Origin: Clostridiales bacterium
Lineage (GTDB): Bacteria; Bacillota; Clostridia; Christensenellales; Borkfalkiaceae
Direction of reading: 5' to 3'
Assembly (NCBI GenBank): GCA_015071005.1
Contig: SVIG01000010.1
Location: forward strand, 1 to 53,604
Length of the DNA: 53,604 bases
The translations under genes and the position numbers were made by a program. Numbering within the stretch: the stretch's first letter is position 1; each line of letters begins with the position of its first letter. Below, in pieces: positions 1-7,936 of the stretch. The notes under the pieces were generated by a model that was not told the origin of the DNA, searched no databases, and saw only the letters and a program-made list of their open reading frames with translations.

Positions 1-2
1 CA

Positions 3-359
3 ACGTTGCTCCAAGAGAAACGCAAACACGCTGTCAGCGAATGGATTTTTCCGCACTATGCAAATCCGTCCGAACCCTTACATCCCGATACAGCATATAG
101 AAAACTGAAAGTACTGCTCAGCAAAGCGAATCTTCCGTCCATACGCTTCCACGACCTGCGCCATACCTTCGCAACGCACGCCATGCAAGGCGGAGTCGAC
201 GCCAAAACCTTGTCGGGAATCCTTGGACATACGGATGCAAGCTTCACGCTCGACACCTACACGCACGTGACAAGCGATATGCAAAAGAATGCGTCGGCTG
301 TGGTCAACAACATGATGCAACAATTTTTAATCGGGGGAAACACGAATGACAAAAAATAA
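3..359 (+). CDS. Tyrosine recombinase/integrase, C-terminal part (runs in from the left edge)
   Basis: The reading frame is open from the window edge, so the gene start lies outside. The visible ~118 residues are the C-terminal half of a tyrosine recombinase catalytic domain: the HDLRHTFATH box (His and Arg of the active site), the LGH box about 24 residues on, and the nucleophilic Tyr in DTYTHV. This family cuts and rejoins DNA to integrate or excise mobile elements. The stop overlaps the start of the next recombinase by 14 bases, so the two are translationally coupled. The N-terminal DNA-binding part cannot be judged. Family assignment is secure; whether this is an active enzyme is not known. 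Confidence 0.9.
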   Translation, partial: TLLQEKRKHAVSEWIFPHYANPSEPLHPDTAYRKLKVLLSKANLPSIRFHDLRHTFATHAMQGGVDAKTLSGILGHTDASFTLDTYTHVTSDMQKNASAVVNNMMQQFLIGGNTNDKK

Positions 360-1779
360 ACGCAAGCAAGGCGAAGGCATGCTGCGATTGCGAAAAGACG
401 GCAGATGGGAAGGTCGAATTGTTGTCGGCTACGATGAGAAAGGTATTCCCAAGACCAAGAACGTAACGGCAAAAACAAAGTTCGCCTGTGAAGAAAAACT
501 CAAAGTCTTAAAAGAAACGCTTGGCAAGGCGGTAGAACGGTTGAAGCCAGACATGCCCTATGGTAATTGGTTAGATTTTTGGTATCAAAACTTTTGCAAA
601 CCCTCATTGCGGGAAACTACAAAGGTCGGATATGAAAACTGTATCTACCAGCATATCATTCCTGCGGTCGGGCAAATTCCGCTCAACGAACTCACGCAAA
701 ACGACCTGCAACAATTTTATGCAAGGCTGAAAAAGAACGGTAGATTGCACCGCTCCGAAAGTCACGGAACTGCAACGTCCAACCGAATGGTACGCTCCTG
801 CCACGCTCTTTGCCGAGCCTCACTTGAAAAGGCAATCACCGAACAACTGATTACAAAGAACCCTTCACTCGGCTGTAAACTACCGCCCAAGAAAGCCAGG
901 GAAATGCAGGTGCTAACACCAAACGAGCTTGGACGATTCCTTGCCCGCACCAAAGAAGAAGGTTATTACGAAATGTTTTTGTTGGAGCTTTCGACTGGCA
1001 TGCGCCGTGGTGAAATTCTTGGGCTGAAATGGAGCGACCTAAACCTGACGAATGGCAGTTTACGAATCGCAAGACAAGTCGTAGCCGCAGGCAGTCAAAC
1101 CTTAGTGCAAGCCCCGAAAACGAAGAATTCCATTCGCACGATAATCCTGCCACCATATATGATAGAAATCCTTGCGGACATGAAAAAGCACAAAAGCTGC
1201 GAATGGATATTTTCATCTCCTATCAAGGACGGCGAACCAAGAAATCCAAGTGCGGTGTATCATCGGTTCAAGATTATTTTAGAGCGTTCTGGGTGCAAGA
1301 GTATTCGTTTCCACGACCTAAGACATACCTTTGCAACCATGGCACTTGAAAACGGTATGGACGTGAAAACACTATCCGATATGATAGGTCACGTTAGCGC
1401 AGAAACTACGCTGAATATCTATTCTCACATCACGGATACGATGCGGTTGCAGGCAGCCGTCAAAATCGACCGCGAAATCGGCGGTGTAGACGAGGCGATA
1501 CCCGAATCGAAGAACGAGCCGTCCCAAACCGTATCGAGCGAATTTGACGGCTTTGTCGAGCCGTACAAGCCCAAGATACGAAAATCGGGAACGGGTTGTA
1601 TCACCATGATAAACGAACACCTATACGAAGGACGGTATTCACCGAAAATCAACGGCAAGCGAATGGCAAAAAACGTTTACGCCAAGACAAGAGAAGAATG
1701 CGAAGAAAAGCTCGCCGAGCTAATAAAAACAATGAAAGCGGAAATCGCTGAACTTAAAAAGACAACATTAAAGGGGTGA
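346..1779 (+). CDS. Tyrosine recombinase/integrase with arm-type DNA-binding domain at both ends
   Basis: A 477-residue site-specific recombinase. In order: AP2-like arm-binding domain (about residues 9-59), SAM-like core-binding domain (about 65-165), catalytic domain (about 190-375). Active-site candidates are Arg220 (TGMRRGE), Lys258, His323 and Arg326 (HDLRHTF), His349 (IGH) and Tyr359 (NIYSH), all present. Odd feature: residues 415-463 resemble the N-terminal arm domain again (shared pattern of basic residues, K-N-V-x-A-K-T, E-E-K-L), after a linker rich in Glu, Pro and Ser. The gene overlaps the upstream recombinase by 14 bases and ends about 200 bases from the 3' end of tRNA-Pro, a common integration target. 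Likely part of an integrative element extending left. Confidence 0.93.
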   Translation: MTKNKRKQGEGMLRLRKDGRWEGRIVVGYDEKGIPKTKNVTAKTKFACEEKLKVLKETLGKAVERLKPDMPYGNWLDFWYQNFCKPSLRETTKVGYENCIYQHIIPAVGQIPLNELTQNDLQQFYARLKKNGRLHRSESHGTATSNRMVRSCHALCRASLEKAITEQLITKNPSLGCKLPPKKAREMQVLTPNELGRFLARTKEEGYYEMFLLELSTGMRRGEILGLKWSDLNLTNGSLRIARQVVAAGSQTLVQAPKTKNSIRTIILPPYMIEILADMKKHKSCEWIFSSPIKDGEPRNPSAVYHRFKIILERSGCKSIRFHDLRHTFATMALENGMDVKTLSDMIGHVSAETTLNIYSHITDTMRLQAAVKIDREIGGVDEAIPESKNEPSQTVSSEFDGFVEPYKPKIRKSGTGCITMINEHLYEGRYSPKINGKRMAKNVYAKTREECEEKLAELIKTMKAEIAELKKTTLKG

Positions 1780-1799
1780 CGGAATCAATCGTCACCCCT
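1772..1799 (+). terminator. Hairpin at the end of the integrase gene
   Basis: Perfect 10-bp inverted repeat (AGGGGTGACG / CGTCACCCCT, 8-base loop) that overlaps the integrase stop codon. It is followed by CAAAATTTG rather than a T-run, so it may be a weak terminator or a 3'-end stabilising structure. Confidence 0.5.
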
Positions 1800-1946
1800 C
1801 AAAATTTGATACGCAGTAAACAAAGAAAAGGATTTTTTATTTTTTTGCAAAAAACCTGCTATTCCAAGCCCATAAAAACAGGGCAAAATCCGTAAGTGGT
1901 CAAACATGTGGTCAAGCTCGATTTTATGGGCGGTTTTTGGAAAAGA
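1800..1946. other. Short non-coding stretch between integrase and tRNA-Pro terminator
   Basis: No convincing gene. It holds two direct copies of GTGGTCAA 14 bases apart (near 1897 and 1911). If an element attachment site exists here it would be expected between this stretch and the tRNA 3' end, but the partner site is outside the window. Confidence 0.3.
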
Positions 1947-1981
1947 AAAAAGTCTTGAAACCTTTTGTTTCAAGACTTTTT
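1947..1981 (-). terminator. Rho-independent terminator of tRNA-Pro
   Basis: Perfect 15-bp inverted repeat (AAAAAGTCTTGAAAC / GTTTCAAGACTTTTT) with a 5-base loop, starting 4 bases after the encoded CCA of the leftward tRNA and followed on that strand by a T-run. Confidence 0.85.
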
Positions 1982-1984
1982 CCG

Positions 1985-2061
1985 TGGTTGAGGCGACGGG
2001 ACTTGAACCCACGACCTTTTGGTCCCTAACCAAACGCGCTACCAAGCTGCGCTACGCCTCA
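1985..2061 (-). tRNA. tRNA-Pro (anticodon AGG)
   Basis: Leftward 77-nt tRNA. Acceptor stem TGAGGCG/CGCCTCA, discriminator A and encoded CCA; D-arm GCGC-AGCTTGGTA-GCGC as in bacterial tRNA-Pro; anticodon stem TTTGG/CCAAA with loop TTAGGGA, giving anticodon AGG (codon CCU); T-arm loop TTCAAGT. An A at position 34 is uncommon in bacterial tRNA-Pro. A rightward integrase gene ends just beyond its 3' end. Confidence 0.95.
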
Positions 2062-2239
2062 ATCAGCTTTAACATAATATCACTTATTCTATGGAAAGTC
2101 AAGCATTTTTTTATCAAAACACAAAAAAAATATATTTTTCTAAAAAATCTTTTTCCCCTTCCTTTCCCACACCGAATTTTGCAGCTTTCAAGTTTCCGTC
2201 AATGCGTACATGGTGCCGCCATTTATCTAAAAACCAAAC
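2062..2239. other. AT-rich non-coding gap
   Basis: A/T-rich sequence with runs of A and C/T; I see no gene, ribosome site or structured RNA here. It would contain the promoter of the leftward tRNA-Pro, which I cannot place with confidence. Confidence 0.4.
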
Positions 2240-2267
2240 AACGGAGCGTGAAAATTCACACTCCGTT
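2240..2267 (-). terminator. Terminator after the Gfo/Idh oxidoreductase gene
   Basis: 13-bp inverted repeat (AACGGAGTGTGAA / TTCACGCTCCGTT, one G-T pair) about 10 bases past the stop codon, followed on the minus strand by GTTTGGTTTTT. Confidence 0.75.
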
Positions 2268-2277
2268 ATCTCTCTTT

Positions 2278-3507
2278 TTATTTTTCAATCGCACAGGTTT
2301 TTCCCTTTCCTAATCTCGATTCTTCCGCCGCAAAGCTCATTAAATGACTGTCGATCGATACGTCTAAATATGTAACGCCTTCCGCTTTCTCACCGTTTAA
2401 GTCTTTATACAAGCTGTTCATCATAAAATAGTCGCCGCCCATATGCCCGCCAACGTTCGCTTCCGATACGTCGATTGTGATTTTTTCCGTTTCGCCGCCA
2501 AAGTAACGAATTTCAATACTGTTTTTCTCAACAACGCCAACAAGCTCCGCTTTCGTGCCGTGAATTTTCAAATCACGGTAAATTTCTTGGCTGAATGCAG
2601 TCATGGTATGGCATGCCGTCTTGCCCTTCGCAAATTGCATAATCGTGACTTGGTGATCGACAACGTCGTTATCGTTTTTGAATACGCACTTATCGTACTG
2701 CGTACCGCGCAAATCTTCCAAAACGTTTTCGTCCGTGAGTTCACGAGTCGTGAAATAGCGCGCGAAACTTCTGATATGTTCTTGCAAATACAGCGTTTGC
2801 GCCTTATAAATACAATCTTCGTACTTACACTCGGAGCAATACTGCGCGCAATCCTTGGGTGCGTGCGCTTCATTAAAATAATAAAGTCCGCCATAGGAGT
2901 TAACGGAAAGACATTCTTCCCCCATAAGATAGCGCAAAATATCCATATCGTGGCAGCATTTTGCCAAAATCATCGGGCTAGACTCCGCCTTGTTGCGCCA
3001 AGGACCGCGGATAAAGCTATGCGCTTGGTGATAATATCCAACGTTTTCACTCGCGTGGATTGTGATGACTTCGCCGAGCTTACCGCTATCGATAATACGC
3101 TTGACCGTGGAATAAAAAGGCGTATAGCGCAAAACGTGGCAAACGATTACCTTGCGCGCGTACTCCTTACTCGCCTGATAGATTGCATAACAATCTTCCA
3201 CATTGTTTGCAATCGGTTTTTCAAGCAAAAGATCGTATCCCGCCGCCATCATCGCAATCGCGTGCTCTTTATGCTGATTATCTTGCGTTGCTACCGCAAC
3301 GATATCCGCCGCGATTTTTTCTTTCAAGAAATCTTTATAATCGCTAAAAACAGGCACGTTTGAAAACTCCGCTTTTGCCATTTCAATGCGGCTTTCATTA
3401 TTTTCAATAATCGCAACAAGCTCAAATTTTTCGGGATACTGCTTTGCAAATTGCGCATAAATCAAACCGCGCGCTCCAAGCCCAAACACCACTATTTTTT
3501 TTGTCAT
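2278..3507 (-). CDS. Gfo/Idh/MocA family oxidoreductase with a four-cysteine insert
   Basis: 409 residues. N-terminal Rossmann fold (VVFGLGARG near residue 7; family motif EKP at 96-98) that binds NAD(P)(H), followed by the family's alpha/beta substrate domain. Members oxidise or reduce sugars, inositols and related polyols in the cytosol; the substrate cannot be read from sequence. Residues 220-232 hold four cysteines (C-x3-C-x2-C-x4-C) in an insert and Cys184-Cys185 precede HDMD, a pattern that suggests a metal site but is not proof. Start chosen at the ATG preceded by AGGAG (spacing 9). It follows the YfhO gene by 27 bases and probably shares its transcript; a terminator follows it. Confidence 0.85.
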   Translation of the reverse strand: MTKKIVVFGLGARGLIYAQFAKQYPEKFELVAIIENNESRIEMAKAEFSNVPVFSDYKDFLKEKIAADIVAVATQDNQHKEHAIAMMAAGYDLLLEKPIANNVEDCYAIYQASKEYARKVIVCHVLRYTPFYSTVKRIIDSGKLGEVITIHASENVGYYHQAHSFIRGPWRNKAESSPMILAKCCHDMDILRYLMGEECLSVNSYGGLYYFNEAHAPKDCAQYCSECKYEDCIYKAQTLYLQEHIRSFARYFTTRELTDENVLEDLRGTQYDKCVFKNDNDVVDHQVTIMQFAKGKTACHTMTAFSQEIYRDLKIHGTKAELVGVVEKNSIEIRYFGGETEKITIDVSEANVGGHMGGDYFMMNSLYKDLNGEKAEGVTYLDVSIDSHLMSFAAEESRLGKGKTCAIEK

Positions 3508-3534
3508 AATCGTTACTCCTAATCTCTCTTTATA

Positions 3535-6417
3535 TCACAGCCAATAATGCTTTATTAGCTCTATCACTTTAGAAATTGCCACACCCGTCGGGAAAATCAT
3601 AAAGAATACGACAAGCCCTACTCCAAGTGCAATACCTGCCCACGAAATCACAGCCGAGCACTTATCCACCACCTTCGTTTTACGGACAAGCACCGCCACC
3701 AAACAAAGAGCAATAATCGCGCCTGCTATCCCCACGATTACGTGTTTTTTATAGGGAGAGGAATATTCGAGCACAATCTCGTTATTCCCTTCCTCAAGGG
3801 CGACTTGTATCAAGCACAAATCGTTCTCAATCAGCTTTGCTTTTTTACCGTTTACCTTAACCGTGTACCCATCCGACGCCACAAACGAGAGCATTAAACT
3901 CTCCCCTGCCTTGGCGTTTTGGACGTTTGCGGTGATTTTTGCTTTGCCAACCTGTACGTCCGCGTTTCGCGTCCACAAATCCTTTGACAACGCCTCTACC
4001 ATCTCATCGGTGACGCAGGTATCGTAGGTAATCGTCGGCATATCCATCAAATACCGATAAAGCTCGCGCTGATTTTTTCGTCTATTCACGCGCAGGTTTT
4101 CATTCGCCGCAACAAACCCGTAGCCTTTCGTCGTTGCCACTCTAAACCCAAGCGGAAATACCATCGTATTTTCGTAAACACAGTATCCCTTCGTCGAAAG
4201 CTGCACTTCTTCCCCAGCCTCGTTCTTCACCATCACTTTTTTCAGATACGTTTTACTATTCGCACGGCTCGTTTGCGATTTGGACACGAACACGTACTTA
4301 TAATTCATAAAGCTATCCGCGAACGCTTCGTTGGCATACTGCGTCGTCGAGCCGTCCTTATTCACCCATTGCAGTTTCCCTAAATTGAAGGAAGAATGGA
4401 ATGCGTTTTTGCCGTTGCCGTTATAGCCGAAAAGTTGGAAAACGGCAAAATTTTCCGCCGCCATCATCGACGAGAAGCCGCTGTGCGCGTTCGTACCGCC
4501 CACAAGCGGCGCGCAAGCCGTCCATTTTGACGAAATATAATCGTCGTTTAGGTTATCCTTATCTCCTTTGTAATAAATACCGAAATCCTTTACGCGGAAA
4601 TACTCCTCGTCAAGCGCATTCACTTCTTTTGCAAGCGCAGAATACTGATTCAGCTCTACGTGCAAGGTTGATCTACCGCCCGAAACCCATTGCATATTAT
4701 AGAAAAATACCTGCATAAATACAATCGGTATTAAGACGATGGAAAGCCATTTCGCGCTAATCTTTTTAAGCTTCATAAGCAGCGCGCCAAAGCAAACGAG
4801 CGTGACGACGATTAAACTCGGCACTATGACCAATTCCAACGCGCCCGTGGACCATGCAAGGCTACGCCCCGAATTGTCAAGCGTTTTTTTCAAACTCTCA
4901 TCGTTTGCAAAAAACGCAATCACCGTTTGATAATTGTCGCCTTGAATAAACCACAGCAAAAAACCAAGCGCCGCAAGCGCGATTCCGCCGAGAATAAACG
5001 TCCATATATAGGACTTCCAATGAATCTTCTTCCACTCGACGTCCTTCAAGAATTTCCATTTCGATGCGGACACGCCCCCGTCCTTTTCCATTTTTTCCGT
5101 CTTTTCGAACAGTTGAATATCACTATTCCAAGGAGTGAGCTGCCGCCCGTCTAAAAAGGAGCCGTCGTAGGCATGGTCGTTCTTAAAGCAAACGCCGTCC
5201 AAGCAAAGGCAAGCGCCACCCATAAAATACAACGCGTTCAAAAAACCAAACCGCAAGGCATAGGACATATACGAGCCCATATTCATCAAATTCATCGCCT
5301 CGTCCACAATGGTGGGCAAGAGGGTGAAAATGCCGCACACGAGCATCCATTTTGCAAAATTATCCTTCAAGCCCTTTCTTATAAACCAAACGAGTGTGAG
5401 AGCAATAAACAAGCCGTCGGTGAAAATATACGTCCATTTGCGATAGATGCTATCCGAATAATTCGTCATAAAGCTTGTCAACGCGGAAGATCCCGTATTA
5501 AACTCTACGGGCTTTTTATCGACGACAACGTACCCCGTCCACAGCTTTTCAAAAATCCCGCCGCCGCGCGCGCCTGCATTATACGCGCCAAGCGCAGGCA
5601 AAAGCACGGGCAATGCAATCAATATTGCCACCGCAAAGGACAGGCACAGGTACGCGATGAACTTGTTTTTTTCTTCTTTTTTTACACAAAACAGTCCGTA
5701 GGCAATCAGCGCGGGGAATACGGTAAACATCGAAAAACACGCAATCGAAAAGCAGGTGTAAATGCTTGCCGCGAGCACGAGCGAGAAACGTAAAAATTTA
5801 CCCGTTTGTACGTAACGCTTGAACGCGCCTACCGCGAGCGGTGCCCAAATCAGGAAATCCATCCAGTTGATATAGGTATTCGATACGAAAGTGTAGCCGC
5901 AAAACGCGTAAACTACGCCCACGACCACGCAAACGTACTCGGGAATATTTTTGAAAAGCTTTTTAGCAAACCAAGTCCCTGCCCAAGCGATAGTCGCCAG
6001 CTTGCAGGCAAGGACAATAGCGCTTGCATGCGCGATTCTACCTTCCCCAAAAATCAAGAACAAGAAATGGAAAGGACTGATAAAGAAATACAAAATCGAG
6101 CCCGTCACGTCGAGTCCGCCCATGACCGAGTAGGTGTAAGACAAAGAAGACTCTCCGTTAAAGACATCGAAAAAGTGCTCGATAAACGGACAAATCTGCG
6201 CAAACAAATCGTAGCTTGCCGCCGTATGCGTGTTACCAAAAGGATACACGCCGAATTGCCAAAGCGCAAAAAAGTACAGTAAAAGCACGATCAGCGGCGC
6301 GAAAAAATAGGCGTAATTCTTATCAAAAAACGCATCCACTTTTTTCCAAAAGCTCGGCTTTTTCTTCGGTTGTTCTACACCCGTAGTTTCGGGCAAGTCC
6401 TGCACAACTTCTTCCAT
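3535..6417 (-). CDS. YfhO-family large membrane protein (GT-C-like)
   Basis: A 960-residue integral membrane protein with a short charged cytoplasmic N-terminus, a first membrane segment near residue 40, roughly a dozen further hydrophobic segments, a large extracytoplasmic region (about 610-880) and C-terminal membrane segments. The N-terminal pattern (YDLFAQICPF after the first segment, then SYSVMGG-like) fits the YfhO family, which in Gram-positive bacteria is linked to glycosylation of lipoteichoic acid or other surface polymers; that role is family knowledge, not shown here. The gene begins only about 7 bases after a -10 box (6424-6429), so its mRNA may be leaderless. First gene of an apparent operon with the downstream oxidoreductase. 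Confidence 0.85.
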   Translation of the reverse strand: MEEVVQDLPETTGVEQPKKKPSFWKKVDAFFDKNYAYFFAPLIVLLLYFFALWQFGVYPFGNTHTAASYDLFAQICPFIEHFFDVFNGESSLSYTYSVMGGLDVTGSILYFFISPFHFLFLIFGEGRIAHASAIVLACKLATIAWAGTWFAKKLFKNIPEYVCVVVGVVYAFCGYTFVSNTYINWMDFLIWAPLAVGAFKRYVQTGKFLRFSLVLAASIYTCFSIACFSMFTVFPALIAYGLFCVKKEEKNKFIAYLCLSFAVAILIALPVLLPALGAYNAGARGGGIFEKLWTGYVVVDKKPVEFNTGSSALTSFMTNYSDSIYRKWTYIFTDGLFIALTLVWFIRKGLKDNFAKWMLVCGIFTLLPTIVDEAMNLMNMGSYMSYALRFGFLNALYFMGGACLCLDGVCFKNDHAYDGSFLDGRQLTPWNSDIQLFEKTEKMEKDGGVSASKWKFLKDVEWKKIHWKSYIWTFILGGIALAALGFLLWFIQGDNYQTVIAFFANDESLKKTLDNSGRSLAWSTGALELVIVPSLIVVTLVCFGALLMKLKKISAKWLSIVLIPIVFMQVFFYNMQWVSGGRSTLHVELNQYSALAKEVNALDEEYFRVKDFGIYYKGDKDNLNDDYISSKWTACAPLVGGTNAHSGFSSMMAAENFAVFQLFGYNGNGKNAFHSSFNLGKLQWVNKDGSTTQYANEAFADSFMNYKYVFVSKSQTSRANSKTYLKKVMVKNEAGEEVQLSTKGYCVYENTMVFPLGFRVATTKGYGFVAANENLRVNRRKNQRELYRYLMDMPTITYDTCVTDEMVEALSKDLWTRNADVQVGKAKITANVQNAKAGESLMLSFVASDGYTVKVNGKKAKLIENDLCLIQVALEEGNNEIVLEYSSPYKKHVIVGIAGAIIALCLVAVLVRKTKVVDKCSAVISWAGIALGVGLVVFFMIFPTGVAISKVIELIKHYWL

Positions 6418-6423
6418 GGCCTT

Positions 6424-6452
6424 ATTTTACCACTTTTTGATAAACAAGTCAA
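6424..6452 (-). promoter_or_regulatory. Sigma-A-type promoter of the YfhO gene
   Basis: Leftward TTGACT, 17-base spacer, TAAAAT. The -10 box ends 6 bases before the ATG, so transcription would begin at or beside the start codon. Confidence 0.65.
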
Positions 6453-6470
6453 CAGTTAAACAAGAAAAAA

Positions 6471-6494
6471 ACGGACGGATTATAATCCGTCCGT
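6471..6494 (-). terminator. Terminator of nfnAB
   Basis: Perfect 24-base palindrome (ACGGACGGATTA / TAATCCGTCCGT) 16 bases past the nfnB stop, followed on the minus strand by TTTTTTTC. Confidence 0.85.
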
Positions 6495-6510
6495 ATAATT
6501 TTTTCCGCCT

Positions 6511-7935
6511 TTATTTGCTGCGAATATACTCGTCCATCGCCTTCGCCGCGATCTTGCCCGCGCCCATCGCCTTGATAACGGTAGCCGCGCCCGTTGCCGC
6601 GTCGCCGCCACAATATACTCCTTCTATCGAGGTCTTACCCACTTCGTCTACGGCAATCTCACCGCGACGAAGCGTTTCAAGCCCAGGCGTAGTCGCCTTT
6701 AACAAAGGATTCGGGGACGTACCAAGCGACATAATCACGCAATCTACGGGAATGATAAACTCGCTGCCTTGTACCGCTTTGGGGGAACGGCGACCGCTTT
6801 CGTCCGGCTCGCCAAGCTCCATGCGGATACATTCGATACCGTTCACCCAACCGTAGGAAGGATCGCGAGGATTGTCCGTCGGAGTAGCCAAAATGCGCGT
6901 AGGATTCGTTAACAAATCAAAAATGATTCCCTCCTCCTTCGCGTGCTCGATTTCTTCACGTCGAGCAGGCAGTTCTTCTTCACCGCGGCGGTATACAATA
7001 TGTACTTCCGCACCCAAACGCTTCGCCGTACGCGCCGCGTCCATCGCAACGTTGCCGCCGCCCACAACCGCAACGCATTTACCGTGCTGAATGGGGGTGT
7101 GACTATCGGGTTTATACGCCTTCATCAAATTCGAACGGGTCAAAAATTCGTTCGCGGAGTACACGCCTTTCAAGCTTTCGCCAGGGATATTCATAAACTT
7201 GGGCAACCCTGCGCCGCTGCCTATAAAAATCGCTTCAAAGCCGTATTCCGATTTCAATTCCTCAATCGTAATAACGCGGCCGATGACCATGTTCGTTTCC
7301 ACTTTCACTCCGAGCGCTTTCAGATTGTCCACTTCCTTTTGCACGATCGACTTGGGCAAACGGAATTCGGGAATCCCGTAAACGAGTACGCCGCCTGCTA
7401 CGTGCAACGCCTCGAAAACGGTAACGTCGTAGCCCATTTTCGCCAAATCGCCTGCGCACGTCAAGCCTGCAGGACCAGAGCCGACAACCGCTACTTTATG
7501 CCCATTGGAGGGGGCAGGTACGGGTTGAACGTCACAATTCGCGTTGTGCCAATCGGCTACAAAGCGTTCCAAACGACCGATACCGACCGCTTCACAGCCC
7601 GCCTTAATTCCACGCGTACACTTGCCCTCGCATTGCGTTTCTTGGGGGCATACGCGGCCGCAAACTGCGGGCAAAGACGAGTCTTCCGCGATGATTTGAT
7701 ACGCGGCTTCGAAATCTCCTTCCGCAACTTTTGCGATAAACTCGGGAATTTTGATATTGACGGGACAAGCCGCTACGCAAGGGCGGTTTTTACAGCCGAT
7801 ACAACGCTTTGCCTCGTCGATTGCCATTTCGGCAGTGTAGCCGAGCGCGACCTCCTCGAAATTTCCATTGCGGATTTCAGGGTCTTGCGCAGGCATGGGA
7901 TTTTTCAAAGGATTCATATTGAACTTAGGCGCCAT
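6511..7935 (-). CDS. nfnB: NADPH-dependent glutamate-synthase-small-subunit-like / NfnB-type large subunit
   Basis: 474 residues from the chosen start. N-terminal ferredoxin-like region with two cysteine sets for [4Fe-4S] clusters (C-x2-C-x4-C-x3-CP, then C-x3-C-x5-C-x3-C), followed by FAD- and NAD(P)H-binding Rossmann motifs (VVGSGPAGLTCAG, VVGGGNVAMDAAR) and a C-terminal GGDAATGAATV FAD motif. Paired with the small subunit directly upstream, this matches NfnAB, the cytosolic electron-bifurcating NADH-dependent ferredoxin:NADP+ oxidoreductase of anaerobes; the same pair is often labelled glutamate synthase or sulfide dehydrogenase. The ATG at 7935 is preferred to an upstream ATG because AAGGAGGTG lies 9-10 bases before it and it follows the partner's stop by one base, i.e. 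translational coupling. Confidence 0.88.
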   Translation of the reverse strand: MAPKFNMNPLKNPMPAQDPEIRNGNFEEVALGYTAEMAIDEAKRCIGCKNRPCVAACPVNIKIPEFIAKVAEGDFEAAYQIIAEDSSLPAVCGRVCPQETQCEGKCTRGIKAGCEAVGIGRLERFVADWHNANCDVQPVPAPSNGHKVAVVGSGPAGLTCAGDLAKMGYDVTVFEALHVAGGVLVYGIPEFRLPKSIVQKEVDNLKALGVKVETNMVIGRVITIEELKSEYGFEAIFIGSGAGLPKFMNIPGESLKGVYSANEFLTRSNLMKAYKPDSHTPIQHGKCVAVVGGGNVAMDAARTAKRLGAEVHIVYRRGEEELPARREEIEHAKEEGIIFDLLTNPTRILATPTDNPRDPSYGWVNGIECIRMELGEPDESGRRSPKAVQGSEFIIPVDCVIMSLGTSPNPLLKATTPGLETLRRGEIAVDEVGKTSIEGVYCGGDAATGAATVIKAMGAGKIAAKAMDEYIRSK

Positions 7936-7936
7936 C

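Noticed and set aside
2443-3363. Long open frame (306 codons) opposite the Gfo/Idh gene
   Set aside because: It lies wholly antisense to a gene with clear family motifs, has no ribosome site, and its protein is Arg/Phe-rich as expected of a shadow frame.
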